The position numbers and the translations under genes were made by a program. The notes beneath the pieces were generated by a model, which did not search any database, was not told where the DNA came from, and saw only the letters and a program-made list of their open reading frames with translations. Shown here in pieces: positions 23,326 to 35,213 of a stretch of 64,000 nucleotides of DNA. The stretch is from positions 3,534,001 to 3,598,000 of the forward strand of contig CM073199.1 in the NCBI GenBank assembly GCA_037042915.1, written 5' to 3'. This stretch comes from Auricularia sp. M13. Lineage: Eukaryota; Basidiomycota; Agaricomycetes; Auriculariales; Auriculariaceae. How positions within the stretch are numbered: position 1 is the stretch's first letter; each line of letters starts with the position of its first letter.

Positions 23326-24528
23326 TGTCTCAAAAAGTGTGTACGCCCTATCGGGCTCTCTCGAGGTCAATCGACCCCGATCTGGTCGTCTGGCAGCTCA
23401 TAGTCCAGATCTGGGAAGCAAAGCCCCGACCGATTCACCTTTGGCATGATCGGCCGGATCGGGCCAGACAGCCCGATCTACTCAGATTTGGCTCGGTCAA
23501 CGTCGACCTGGTTGGGGGCCCATATATAAGAAAATACTATCGCCACTTGCCCGCCGGCGGGCTCTTACTGTGTACCAGTTGTACATTCTGTTACTTACGT
23601 TGTGTTACTTATTACTTGACTTCTACCCTCTCCGTAATGTACTTTTATATTGTGTGTAGGTACTACCAAATTGTTATTGATGACTTCAGCGTGTTCGAAC
23701 CCGCGGCTCCCCGCTAACGTAGACTTGGAGGGTCGCGCGCAATATACAACTGAGCTAATGTGGAGACTGTCGGCAGTGGAGCTTCCGGAACTATAGCCCG
23801 CTCCACACTGCGGCACTGCACTCCGAGTTACCGCCAGCCTGGCTCCGAATGTAACGAGCCTCACGCTACGCCCATGTGTGTGGAAACCTGGTCCTTGGCA
23901 CTGGCCTCAGGCGGCCATGGCGACTGTGGAGATGATTCACCCGCTCCAGTGCTGGGCGACGGCGACTCGGCGACAAACGCACGGATGAGGACAATGCGGC
24001 GCACCGACTAGGTATGGTCTCCTACTGTATGCCATGTCCTCACCGCATGCCTCCTCGCACTCCAGCTCAGCTCGTGGCGACGTCAACCTTCTGCTTGACC
24101 TGGTCAATGGCCATGGTGAGGTGGCTGCTTTGCTCCGAACGATGCCAAACGTGCGCCGCCCAAGTTCGACTCATCAGAGACTTTCATGCCCTCTTCTTTG
24201 GCTTGGCATTGACATATCCTGCTTTCATGTCACGCCTGGCGCATGGAATATCCTTTCTCAGTTTCTGTTGCGGCCGAATGAGCGGTGAGCTGTTTCTGCG
24301 GGCCGACCGCGGCAAATGGCTGTAGATACTCAGCGCAAAAGGCGGAATGAATGCTTGTATATGTCGTTCAAGTACAATTTCCGATTCCTTGTTGTATTTC
24401 ACTGTATACATGATCTTGCCCGAACGAGCCAAATTTTGCCAGATCTGACCCATGCTGGTGCAAAATCTGGCCAGATCTAGTCATCTGGCTTTGTCTGGCC
24501 CGATCGGCCTTTCGCACTTTTTGAGACA
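23326..24528. mobile_element. 1.2 kb non-autonomous TIR element in the C2H2 gene
   Basis: Ends are TGTCTCAAAAAGTG at 23326 and its complement at 24528: 14 perfect bases followed by a weaker inverted match containing ATCGGGC. TC lies outside both ends (23324-23325 and 24529-24530), and removal of the element plus one TC restores the zinc-finger frame. The interior holds no transposase. A tRNA-like Pol III promoter pair is seen on its minus strand. The superfamily is not clear from a 2-base duplication. Confidence 0.75.
23680..23775 (-). other. tRNA-like (Pol III A/B box) sequence inside the TIR element
   Basis: Minus strand: an A-box-like TTAGCTCAGTTGT is followed about 45 bases later by a B-box-like GGGTTCGAACAC. 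A full cloverleaf does not fold: the T-stem is mismatched and the acceptor ends do not pair. It is therefore a tRNA relic or the head of a tRNA-derived SINE rather than a working tRNA gene. Confidence 0.35.
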
Positions 24529-24681
24529 TCGAAACGTGCGTATCTCCTTCATGGGTATGAGGCTCAAGGTTGATGTGCTTTTGCGCGCGAAGCATTCAAG
24601 TGTCCCCGCTGCGGAAGGGGATTCACCTGCACGTCGAATGTGAACCGGCACGAACGCAAGTGCGACAGCACTCCGAAATAA

Positions 24682-25096
24682 TGTGCGGCAATGTAGGGAA
24701 TGACGACAGAAACACGCTTAACTTCCAACTTGGTGTTGAGTCATAAGGTTTATGACCGCAACGACGTCCACGATACAAATTTACGAATTGCGAGCGGATC
24801 CAAAGCACATCATGTATGATTTAGCGGACGTCGAGCATCATACTGAGCACTGTAAATACGTAACTAGTACTTTGTGCACCAAGAAATGTGGAGAAATAGC
24901 ACTGGTTCGAGACAATGAATGTCACTTAGAGGCATGGTCGCAGCTCGAAGTCGCGGAAGACAGCCTCGCTGTCTCGGGCTGTGATACAGCATGGAACAAC
25001 AGGCCACGCGGGTGTGCGATTGAGGACCTGCGAGAGATAAAGATTCAGGTATTGTCTAGTTGGCAAGTTCGACTCGACTGACAGGAGCTGCCGAGG
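24682..25096. other. Intergenic; no supported gene
   Basis: A 109-codon plus-strand frame (24752-25081) spans most of it but has no codon bias, no domain and no splice context, so I do not call it. Confidence 0.4.
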
Positions 25097-26506
25097 CTAT
25101 GATAAATCAAAGTCTTTAAAGAGTGCATCCCTGTCGCCCGAGAGTATGACGCCGTGCAGACTAAGCGCCAAATGCGCAGGCCGAGTTCCAAGAAGTTGCA
25201 GCAGATATTGGTGCAGGGCACCGGCTGCGACGGTGATGGATGCCTCGTGCGTCAGGTGCTCCTGGCCATTGCCAACCACAACAGTACCCAGCGCCGGGAG
25301 GCATAGCGGCACGTCGATATCGACCTCGGGTATCGCAGACACCGTATCCTCGAGGATGATTTCGAGCGTGCGACAAGACGGCATCTCCTCGAGATGAGGC
25401 GCGAGATATGCCAGCCGCGCAAATATGCGCAGCAGCGCCACGCGATTGAGCAGCTCCGGTGCGAAGACAATGGCGCGCGGCAGGTGCTCGAAGAAGTGCG
25501 ACTCGAACTCTACTAATGTTCGCACGCGTCCTGACGATGGTGCGTAAAGCGCGACGTTGATGCATTGTGGGAGGAGACAGAGGAAGTTCAACTCGAGGGG
25601 GCCATTGAGGTGGTCAATGAGCAACCGTGCGACGTGATTGCGAGGCCGTCTGCAGATGATATGGTCGATGACGGCGAGACTGGGAATAGCGAGGAGTATG
25701 GGGTCGTGAGTGCTGTGCGAAAGGTAGATCTCGAGTTCGCGGAGCGTCTGCGCGGGTACAACTGGCCTGTCGTTGTCGGGTTTTTCCATTTCCAGGCACG
25801 AGTCACCCGTAATGAGCAGATTCTGGAGACGAGGGAATTGGTCAAATAGGTCGGATGGGAAAACGCGAGGGTGCTTGAAGTGAAATTGTAGGGTATCGAT
25901 CTTTTCGAATGCTGCTATTCGATGCAAAGGAAAGGAGACATCTTCCAGTGAAAGATCGACCAGGGAGGGACAGCAGCCCGAGAAGAGGTCGTGAGAGAGT
26001 GGGACGGCGGGTTGCTTGTTGGTGCAGTGGAAGAAGCTGAGCCCAAGGCTGCGTAGAGACGGCGCTGGCTTAGAGAGAGCGGACATCGCATATGGTGCAA
26101 TATCTGCGTGCAAGTCGAGGCACAGCTGATTCACGCGGTAGAGGTTCCGCGATACTGCAGGCAGAACAACAGAACGCATCCTTCCGCACGGTGGAGCGTC
26201 CGCCAGGCAGACGGAAATATCAATTTCGCGCTCTTTTGCGTAATCCAACCTGGCCCGAAAGAAGTCCAGGGCTGACGTAGTCAGAGCAGCCAGCCGAATG
26301 TTGCGCCAGAACAGAGGATGCGAGTGAGCGATCGAATTCCATGTAGCACGGACATGGGATAGCACCAGCAATTGCTGTATATCCACATAGTCCATGACCA
26401 TTGAAACGAGCTCGACGGGTAAGCTGCAGGTGCCATGAGCCGAAGTCATCGCGGAAGCGTGAGAGAATCTGAGAATCTGAGTTTGAATCGTCGGACCGAA
26501 CTTCAC
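25097..26506 (-). CDS. F-box protein (dispersed copy 3)
   Basis: An intronless 469-residue frame, a third member of the family at 6.6-9.6 kb. F-box at about residues 22-62 (CSLPVELVSMVMDYV ... HVRATWNSIAHSHPLFWRNIRL), then a leucine-rich region with the same landmarks as the tandem pair (DLFSGCCPSLVDLSLEDV, FARLAYLAPHLEEMP). It has a longer N-terminus than the other two. It lies 15 kb from the tandem pair on the other side of the inserted elements; without them it would be about 2 kb from the pair, so all three form one cluster split by the C2H2 gene and its insertions. A substrate-receptor role in an SCF ligase is inferred. Confidence 0.85.
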   Translation of the reverse strand: MKFGPTIQTQILRFSHASAMTSAHGTCSLPVELVSMVMDYVDIQQLLVLSHVRATWNSIAHSHPLFWRNIRLAALTTSALDFFRARLDYAKEREIDISVCLADAPPCGRMRSVVLPAVSRNLYRVNQLCLDLHADIAPYAMSALSKPAPSLRSLGLSFFHCTNKQPAVPLSHDLFSGCCPSLVDLSLEDVSFPLHRIAAFEKIDTLQFHFKHPRVFPSDLFDQFPRLQNLLITGDSCLEMEKPDNDRPVVPAQTLRELEIYLSHSTHDPILLAIPSLAVIDHIICRRPRNHVARLLIDHLNGPLELNFLCLLPQCINVALYAPSSGRVRTLVEFESHFFEHLPRAIVFAPELLNRVALLRIFARLAYLAPHLEEMPSCRTLEIILEDTVSAIPEVDIDVPLCLPALGTVVVGNGQEHLTHEASITVAAGALHQYLLQLLGTRPAHLALSLHGVILSGDRDALFKDFDLS

Positions 26507-27022
26507 GAGTTGTCGACCGTGACAGTCACAAGGAGACGTGAGCCTAAATCTTGAGCCCTAACTTCGATTCGCACCGCTCACTGACTGGGATTCGCTTGCT
26601 TTCCACATGCTCTTTTGCCTCTGTCTCCTTGAATTTTGTTACAACCTCTGAGGCATGCATTCGCGGCGACGATCTCATTTTCCTCAACCAACTCGCCAGT
26701 TCAGTGTCACATGGCCATGCTATCCTAGCCGTTGTACAACCGGAGAAAACTGGACGCTCCAGATGTGGTGACTGCAGCATGGCAAAGAATCTTCTTTTGC
26801 GCACTGCAGACTTCGGCGGACGCCAACGTGACCGTGTCGGCTGACCCAAGCGCACGCGCACCACGTTGGATTTGCCGGTGCTGCACTCGGGCTCAGGACT
26901 TCTGTTTCTTGGGCGGGCATTAATCATCCAATTATTGATAAATGCGCCACGCTACCTCTGGGGGCCGTTCTTCAAGGTCAGCCCGAGCTTCGTGTCCTCT
27001 TCGCTCGTCTTGACCGTCCAGG
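26507..27022. other. Intergenic between F-box copy 3 and the GH71 gene
   Basis: A divergent promoter region; no conserved motif or coding signal was recognised. Confidence 0.4.
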
Positions 27023-28487
27023 ATGATACTGAAGGTCCTCGCTGTCGTAGCTTCGCTCGCTGCGGGGCGCATCGCATATGCTCAGACCGATAAGAAAGTC
27101 TATGCTCATTTCATGGTACATCCTGCGCCTAAATCAGCTTGAAAAAACACTGACCGGGAACTTACTCCAGGTCGGAATCGTCGAGAACTATACGGTCGAC
27201 GACTGGAAGGCCGATATGGTGCAGGCGAAGGAAATCGGGATCGACGGCTTCGCGCTCAACTGCGCCCCGCCCCGCGTGGACTCGTACACGCCGAAGCAGC
27301 TGGCCAATGCGTATGAGGCCGCGGCGCAGACCAACTTCAAGGTCTTCATCTCCTTCGACTTTGCGTACTGGCAGAATGACGATACCGAGCTGGTCACGAC
27401 CTTTCTCGCGAACTACAGCGCGCACCCGGCGCAGGCGACGTACGCCGGCGGGCAGATCGCGAGCACGTTCGTCGGCGACTGGTTCGACTGGGGCCCCGTC
27501 AAGGCCGCTCTCGGCACCAAGCTTACCGCGCTGCCACACCTGCAGGACCCGATCGAGGCGCTCAACAACCGCCAGAGCATCGACGGCGCGCTCTCGTGGT
27601 ACGCCTGGCCGACCGACGGCGGCAACTCGATCATCCCCGGCCCGATTTCGACCATTTGGGACGAGGGCTATTTCAAATACCTCGACGGCCGCGTCTACCT
27701 TGCGCCCGTCTCGCCCTGGTTTTCGACGCACTTCAACAGCAAGAACTGGGTGTTTGTCTGCGAGCAGCTCATCACTGACCGATGGGAGCAGATGCTCAGG
27801 CTCAAGCCCACCCTCATCGAGATCATCTCGTGAGATTTTAGCTTACTGCTTCTGCTGCGATTCACGGACGTGCGTAGGTGGAACGACTTCGGCGAGAGCC
27901 ACTATATCTCTGGTTTGGAGCCTAACCACTCCGACGATGGCTCGTCGCAGTGGGTGAACGGTTTCCCTCACGACGGGTAAGCATTGAATTGACAGCAAGA
28001 AGACAGGCATGCTCACGCTCTGTAGTTGGCGCAAGATCATGAAACCCTACATCGCGGCGTACAAAGCCGGCGCCGCAGCACCAACGGTCACTAAAGATGA
28101 GCTGGTCTACTGGTGCGCATTCCTCCTTGTCCTCCGTCTTCCTGCACGCTCAGCTGCCGTTTTAGGTACCGCCCGACGCCGAAGGACGTGCGCTGCACGA
28201 ACGACACGCTCCCCCCGCCGAACGGCATCAACCTGCTCGCTGACCGCGTCTTCGTCACCACGCTACTGACGGCCCCGGCGACGCTGACGGTGACCAGCGG
28301 CAGCCTCGCACCCGTCAGCGTGCAAGTCGGCGCAGGCGTCATTACGAGCAACTTCACGATGGGCGTCGGCAGGCAGACGTTCGCTCTCGCGCGCAACGGC
28401 CAGGCGCTCATCGGTGGACAGGGCGGGCGCGATATCAGCGGCTCGTGCGATAAGTACAACTTCAATGCATATGTCGGTTCTTTCTGA
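27023..28487 (+). CDS. Secreted GH71 alpha-1,3-glucanase (mutanase)
   Basis: Exons 27023-27115, 27171-27829, 27878-27976, 28026-28112 and 28166-28487 join in frame into 419 residues. The first about 22 residues are a signal peptide (MILKVLAVVASLAAGRIAYA, then QTDKK). The mature protein shows the family's blocks in order: VYAHFMVGIVENYTVDDW, GIDGFALNCAPP, FKVFISFDFAYW, STFVGDWFDWG, DGALSWYAWP, YLAPVSPWFSTHF and the strongly conserved WNDFGESHYI, which holds catalytic-region acidic residues. A C-terminal beta-rich domain of about 110 residues follows. GH71 enzymes hydrolyse alpha-1,3-glucan in fungal cell walls, so this acts outside the cell on wall remodelling or on other fungi. It looks complete, with no lectin-like binding module beyond the C-terminal domain. 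Confidence 0.92.
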
Positions 28488-29002
28488 GACGTAGCTGACT
28501 GCGGAGGTCGATGTGCAAGTTGGAGAGGGCAGGATATGTGGATGCATTGTGCTTCAGATTTACATAAGTATCGTGAAACCGTGCCCAGAAACGGAATGAA
28601 CATGTATAACTGCACGCCAAGCGGCGACGAGGATGCTCGGTCCAGTCTTCATAAAGAAAGCGAATCTCAGGCTACGGTGCCGTGTGTAGATGATACGTCG
28701 ATCGGAAGGACGACGTCGCACATACGGCACTTCAGCTTCAAGCCGAGCGTGAAAGTCCAGATTTCTGACACGAATCTCGATGCCTGAGGATGGGTGAAAC
28801 GTCTTGCACACTATTTAACGATTAGACAGCGCGCAAGACGGTGAATTGGACTCCGCTGACCCAACACGCTTGAAACTAGCTTGAATGTATGATTTCGAAG
28901 GTGCCGACGTTAGTGTAAGTATGCGATGCCAAAATCATCATTGTAATCCAAATATGAAGGTCCGTATACTCTACATATTTACAGCTCAAATGAAGTCTGT
29001 GT
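28488..29002. other. Spacer between convergent genes
   Basis: Contains the 3' ends of the GH71 and ABC transporter genes. Nothing else is visible. Confidence 0.4.
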
Positions 29003-32000
29003 TTATTCATCTTTGCTCTTCGCTGCCGCAACCGCAATAGCCTCGAGTTCAGAGAAGGTCCCGCTATTCAGCGCCATGTTGCGGAAGTACCCGCCCTGCT
29101 TGTGGATGAGATTCAGCGGTGTGTCGAGCTCCACAATATTGCCTGCGGAATATTTATAACAGCGTCATACAGGGATGAGAACTACGTACCTTTGTCGAGC
29201 ACGACAAGACGATCGTAGTCCGCGATCGTCTTCAGGCGATGTGCGACTAACTTGTGTGAGCAACTGCGTCGCAGCAGGCCTTGAGATAGAACGAACCCGT
29301 AAGTAACAGGGAGTCTTTGAACTCCTCGCGAATCGTCGCCTGGATTTTAGCGTCCGTTTCGAAATCTGCGCAGGGGCGTGAACAGAAGCTTGCGAAAATT
29401 GGGGAAACACCCACCAATCGAAGATGTCGCCTCATCCATGATGATTATGGCGCTGCGACGCAGCATGGCGCGGGCCAGCAAGACGAGTTGCCGCTGGCCC
29501 TGCGAGAAGTTCTTCCCGCCCGAGGAGACTTTCGTAGCGAGCGAGAAGCTCTGCCGAGCGTCTTCCGCTTGGGATAGCGAAGAAGACGCCGCGGCCTTGG
29601 CATCCCCTGCATTCCCCGCCTCAGCAGTAGGAGACGGCGCCTTGGCAGAGGAGAACGCGCTGGCCGGGCCGGACACCAAATGCACGCGCGCAAGCACGTC
29701 GGCGCATTCTTCGTCGCTAAATTCATTGAACGGGTCGAGGTTATCGCGAATCGTGCCGCTGAAAAGCGCAGCGTCCTGCGGGATGAACGTCTATCATACA
29801 GACATCAGCCAGCGGTGCGCGTGAGGGAATGACGTGGGCGCACGATCCTGGACCGCAGGTCTTGCAGGCCGATCGTGGAGATGTCGATCCCATCCACGAC
29901 GATGCGTCCTTCGGCGGGTTCCACGAATCGTAACAACGACATGGCGATCGTGGACTTGCCGCTGCCGGTTCTAAGAGGCGCACCGCCGGTAAACATTCCG
30001 CATCTATGGTTTGCGCTAATAGAGAAGCGCACCGTCCTAGGAAACCAACTCTTTCGCGCGCGCGCAAGTCAAATGAAATATTGTGCAGTACCGCCGGCAG
30101 GTCCGGGGCATACTTGATGGATAAGTTCTCGACGGACAACAGCGGCCTCTCCGGGCCACCCGACGATGATGGCCAATACGCGGGCGGCCGATGAGATTCG
30201 ATGACGGCAGGAGGCTCTTGCGGTAGGTCCAGATATTCAATGACGCGCTCGACAGAGCTGGATGATGGATCAGTGGAGGAATAGGGAGGTATAGTGACTC
30301 ACTTCAAATCCAATTCCAGCTGCGTGATATACCTGCAAGTCCAGTAGATACTCCTCGTGAGGTTCATCGCAGTCGTGATGGTGACGCCCGTCCAGCCGGC
30401 AATTCCGCCTGACGACGTGATTGTAGACACTCCGAGGAGCGCGGTCGCTAACACGGTGACGGCACCGATGATATCGAACCGGAAAAGTAGGTAACGGTTG
30501 AGCATCCAAAAGGTCCACCACATCTTGTTCATCAGGTCAACCATGCCGAACAGGCCTTCCAAGAATCGCTGCTCAGCACAAAACGCTCTGACTGTGACAA
30601 TACCCTCGAGTAGCTCGCTGAAAGACTGGAAGACGGGGGAACGCGTTACAGCTTCCATACGACGGAGATCGCGCCCTATAACGCCAAATAGTTAGCATGC
30701 AGAGCACAGAGTTGCCAGAAATACACACTCACCGGTATTTAGATAACCGATGGAAAGGCGATAGTAGATGTACGCGATAGCAATGGCGGGAAAAAGGAAG
30801 CCGGGGAGAACGTAAGAAATCGTCTGAAGACAATATGACTGTGGGTGCAGTCTCGCAGTTATGAAAGCTTACGATGATTCCCGCGAGGAAAGACGTGAAG
30901 GTTCCTAAACGACTCATGAAACTCATCCGGTTCATGGAGTCGTGCCTCGACTTACCCATGAAGTCCTGTATTGACGACGCCAACGACGAATCTATCACCG
31001 CCACGTCCCTGCTGAACCTGTTCAGGATCCTGCCTGAAAAAAAGTTAGGGGTCGATGTAACCCGGCTCAAGACAACGCACCGGTGGGTGTAACATCGAAC
31101 CATCTGAATGTCGCGTGAACTACAGTGACCAGTAATTTCTCGAAGAGTATTCGGCTGGCGCGGTATGCGCCAATGTATTCGATGACATTGTTGATGAGAC
31201 TCATCATTGCCGTACCGAGGGTGATTGCGGCGTAGATTCCGACATAGAACATCGGGTGCTCATCTGCGGACGGCAGCTTAGGAAACGCCATCGCGCCTGC
31301 GCCGTGCACCGGCGACTCATTCACGGGCTGCGGTCCGGACGGCTCGCCTTGAAAGACGAGTGCTGATGCATGGGCAAGCACTGCAGCGGGTTGAATCGTA
31401 ACAAGCGAAGCCTACGGCATAAATAAGCAACGGGCAAGTTGCGCAAGCAACAGGAATCATACGTACTTCGCCCCAGACCTTGATCCACAGCAGCTGGCTG
31501 ACCTTCAAAATCTCGAATAGCACGATGAAGGCAAAGACGGCAACCCAGGTCCAATACGACGACGCGCGCAGGTATGTGTTGTAGATCTGCCACTTGACGC
31601 GACCCTCGGCGCGCTTCTCAGGCTCCACAAGCTGCTTGGGCTTCTCCTTCTTTTCCTTCGTCTTTTCGCCATCGACTTCCTCCTTTTCTGCAGGCGGCTC
31701 ATCGGACTCGTTTCCGGCCTCGTGTTTGATAGCTTCGAGAACGCCCCGGGCGCGCAGCTCGCGCGGAGTGCCCGCCGACTCGATCCGGCCGTCTACAATC
31801 CTGACGACGAATTGCGCCGCGGGGAGCATGAGCTCCACGTGATGCGTAACGAGAATCTATTTGTCCTTCAATTGAAGTTTGTGCGCCCGTGTCGAAGTAC
31901 GTACCACAGTTCTATTCGCAAGCAACGGCCCACGGAAAAGCTTGTCGAGCAACTGGCGCGCCGTGTGACTGTCGACCGCGCTGAGCGGATCATCCAGAAG

Positions 32001-35000
32001 CACAAGGTTCGTGTGTTGGTACACCGCGCGGGCGAGCGCGACTCTCGCCTTCTGGCCGCCAGACAACGAGATACCACTGCACCAAAAAGTCATCATCAGA
32101 GAGACGACAATCGAGGCGACAATCAACAAGTCTACGCACCGAGCGCCGATCTCAGTCCGATCCTCAGCGTCAAACATGGCCAGGTCAGGCTTGAGCGTGC
32201 ACGCCTCGAGCACCGCGTCGTAGCGCTCCTCATCCAGCGCCTCGCCGAAGAGGATGTTGTCGCGGATGGTGCGGTTCTGCAGCCATGGCGTCTGTGCTGC
32301 ATAGCTGACCTTCCCTGCGGGCAAAACGACGCGTCCTCCCGCGGAAGACTTCGTCATCTCGCCCAGCAGCGCATGCAGCAGCGCCGACTTGCCGCTCGCC
32401 GTCGCGCCCGTGATGAGCGTCAGCTGCCGGGGTGGGAAGGAGACGTCGATATTGCGCAACTCGAACGGCTTTCGTGCTCCCTCGTCCGCGTCCTGCTTCT
32501 TGGGCGCCGGCTCGGCCGCTGTCGTGGCGCGCCTCCAGAATTGCAAGCGAATGCCGCGAAGCGAGGCGAACCACGAGCTCTTCGGACTCTCCGCCATCCT
32601 CTGCGCTGCGCTGACGTTCCACACGAACGATGCATCCTCGATCGCCACGGTCTCACTCTCCCTCTCGCTCTCTGGCGGGCGGTTGAGGCTGGCCCGCGCC
32701 GAGCCCGCCTCCGTGACGTCTTCCTCCTCGAGGAACGCCTCGACGCGCTTCGCGGAAACACCGATGCGGAGGAACGACGAGATCTATGGCCGCAGGACAA
32801 ACCGTCAGCGAGCTCAATGGTGCCTCTGACTGTGTGCCTTACGAAGTGAGGAATGGAGTCCAGGGGAGTCCTAACATCGGTCAGTATTGCGCTAGGTTGC
32901 GAGTGCGCGGCAGCGTACTGGAGCATGGAGAACAGAGCGATGGCCTGTTATGTATGTAATTCGAAGCTATGAGTCATGGAGCGGCAAAGCGAGAGGGGGA
33001 CGTACGGTGAAGGCCACGGGGACGGTGAGCTTGTGGCCCGTCCAAATGTACACGCTGAACGACGTCACGCTGACGAAGGACGGTACGATCATCCACAGCA
33101 GGCCGAACAGCGAGCTATTTATCCGATCTACCCCCCATGTTCAACGCCCCATTGTCGCGATAAAGGGCAGCTAACCTTTCACGATCCACGAGAGCTCGGT
33201 CTATTGTGGGTGATCGAATGAGGTGCATGGCATATCGGAATGAGAGACAGAGACGTACTCTGCGGGCCTCAAGCGCGCGCTCGACCCACTTCTCTCCCCA
33301 CCCAAAGAACTTGATGAACCGTATCTGTGCGCAAGTTAGTCTTACTCACGGCAGAAGGCCGGGATGTACCTCGCTGATGAGCTCGTTGACGACGGACATG
33401 CGCCTATCCGAGGCGCTCAGCTGCCCGCGCTGGATGCGCACGCCCCACTTGGTCAGCGCCCAGTGGATGGGAAGCACGACGGGGAAGATCGCAAAGCCCG
33501 CGAACGCGGACCAGCCGAGCAACCTACGAGTAAAACGCGCCAGATAAACATATGACATACGTGGAAGGGACAGCGGACGCACCGATAGAGCAGCACACAC
33601 GCAACAACGATCTCGGCCGGCGTGCTCATAATCATGAACACGCCGTTAGCGTACTCCGACAGCCGAATCGCGTCGTTGCTGAACAAATTAACGATGCGCC
33701 CGATGTCTGCGCCTCCGCCCTTGGTGGATTTATTGATGTTTGTGGCGAGAACTTTGCGGCGGAGCGCCTTGTCGTAGATGGCGGCCATGAGCTCGCAGCG
33801 GATGTTGGCCGACATGCGGCGCGCGCGCCACAGGTACTGTAGGTCGCACGCCGTCTTCGCCGCCGCCGCCGCGAACATCAGCAGCGCGAAGACGACGGCG
33901 CTCGCGCGTGCTGCTGGCGTTGATGTGCCGTTAATCGCGGCTAGTAGGCGACTGGAAAGAAAGTCGGAGTTGGTTCGACATCGGTGATGTGGGAAGCGGA
34001 GGGTGTACTTACTTGAGGAGCATCGGCTGGCAGTATTGCAGCGCGACCGAGACGAATACGAGAGAAAGGTGGATACTGATGCAGATGCGATCGGTACGAG
34101 GAAGAAAATCCGCAGAAGAGGTGGGAAATATAGAATACATACGTGACGTCGCGAGCGTGGGCCGCTAGTAGGCGACGGAACAAAGTACGACTGAATGTAG
34201 CAAATGAGCATTTCAGTATCGGAGAGGTATATACACACCGCATGATTGTCTGAAATTTGAAGAAGGAAGGCTTGGCGCGGAGTGTGGGACTCATATCCCA
34301 TACATCGTCCTCGTTGAGCGTGCTGTTTGTGCCCTGCATCAATACTCAGGTCAGAGAAAGGACAAAGCGCTGAAGCATGATAGTCGACCTTTGCAATAAT
34401 GGGGTGGACCCAGGAGAAGGTGATCCAGCTCCAAAGCGTGGTATAATCCTCGGGAGAGACGCTGGCACCCTGAGGCGCAGACAGCTCAGGTCTAGCAAAC
34501 CGGCGACAACGGTAAATCTTACAATCTTTTCGCCATCGACGTGAGCGCTAGGCACGGCCAACGGGCAGCTGACAGTCAGCGCGAGGAGGATGACCAAAGC
34601 CGCGACGTTGGCGGCACGTGCGAAGAGTGTGTCGTGCGGCGGAAACGGGGTTCCATCGGCTGCGTGGGAAAAGAGAATTGCACCGTTGTCAATGACGGCC
34701 AGCGCGAGTTGGACAATCCACAAGACAAAGAGGCCGTACTGCGGCGTCAGTTGGGGTCGGAGGATCAGGCGCGCGGCGCTGTAGACCCATGTCAACCCGA
34801 TGAGAGCGGGTGCCCACGCGACCGAGGCGGGCGTGAAAAATGCCGCAACGACAATCCACGAGACGGCTTGTGCGCATGATATCGCGGATAGCGCAATACT
34901 CGACGCGGTGTGCGTGTTTGCTGGGGGGCGCGCGTCGGGGTCCAAGGTATCGTGCGGATAGAGAATTCCTTCCGCCTCTTGGAGCGTCAGGAATGGCGCA

Positions 35001-35213
35001 AAGGGGAACGATATGGCGCGTTTAGATATGGCCGTCTGGAGGAACACGCGGAGGATGAGTACGAACGCGATTCCGGCGGGCACACCGGCCGTCCACAACG
35101 CGCGCGAGCACGCGGAGGTTATATTATCCTACAATGTTTAAAAGGTCATCCTGCTATCAAATGGAGTTGAATCCACTCACCCAGGGACTGGATCCTGGGC
35201 ACAGCGCGCTCAT
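29003..35213 (-). CDS. ABCC-family (MRP-type) full transporter
   Basis: A long minus-strand gene with at least fifteen short introns. Exon 1 is 35181-35213 ([11 protein letters not shown]) and the stop is at 29003-29005. Order: an N-terminal membrane domain (34.5-35.1 kb, several hydrophobic helices, TMD0-like); membrane domain 1 (33.0-34.1 kb, with [22 protein letters not shown]-like coupling sequence); NBD1 with P-loop [11 protein letters not shown] (about 32.4 kb), signature [16 protein letters not shown] and Walker [13 protein letters not shown] (about 32.0 kb); an acidic/basic linker ([16 protein letters not shown]); membrane domain 2 (30.3-31.6 kb, [15 protein letters not shown]); and NBD2 with [32 protein letters not shown] and [19 protein letters not shown]1 has Ala at the fourth P-loop position, common in fungal ABCC proteins. 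It probably exports conjugates or drugs across the plasma or vacuolar membrane; the substrate is not readable. I saw no break, but not every exon edge was fixed. Confidence 0.88.

Larger units (their letters stand above)
9923..24681 (+). pseudogene. C2H2 zinc-finger transcription factor gene split by transposons
   Basis: Exons: 9923-10079, 10125-10289, 10345-11039, and a last exon 23303-23325 plus 24531-24681 (after the TC duplication at 24529-24530). Without mobile DNA this gives a 397-codon frame. The product is disordered and Pro-rich for about 320 residues (PPGY, PPGGPPPG runs, an activation-domain-like region), then has two C2H2 fingers. The first finger (CHFC ... H-x3-H) is split exactly at intron 3; the second is CPRC ... 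NRHERKC near the C-terminus. Intron 3 was originally 53 bases, and a 12.2 kb element now sits at its branch-like GACTAAAC. A 1.2 kb element sits in the last exon between the two fingers. One in-frame TGA at 24571-24573 (CGA expected) lies between the fingers. The gene is therefore very likely dead, although the first three exons remain open. It presumably was a nuclear DNA-binding regulator; its targets are unknown. Confidence 0.75.

Noticed and set aside
23680-23775. Functional tRNA gene
   Set aside because: A and B boxes are present but acceptor and T stems do not pair.
24571-24573. Stop-codon recoding (TGA read as an amino acid)
   Set aside because: The affected genes also carry insertions or a frameshift, and one CpG transition explains each TGA; no recoding signal is visible.
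24752-25081. 109-codon plus-strand frame between the C2H2 and F-box genes
   Set aside because: No codon bias, domain or promoter; likely chance.
31722-32849. 375-residue plus-strand frame rich in Arg
   Set aside because: Antisense shadow of the ABC transporter's first nucleotide-binding domain.
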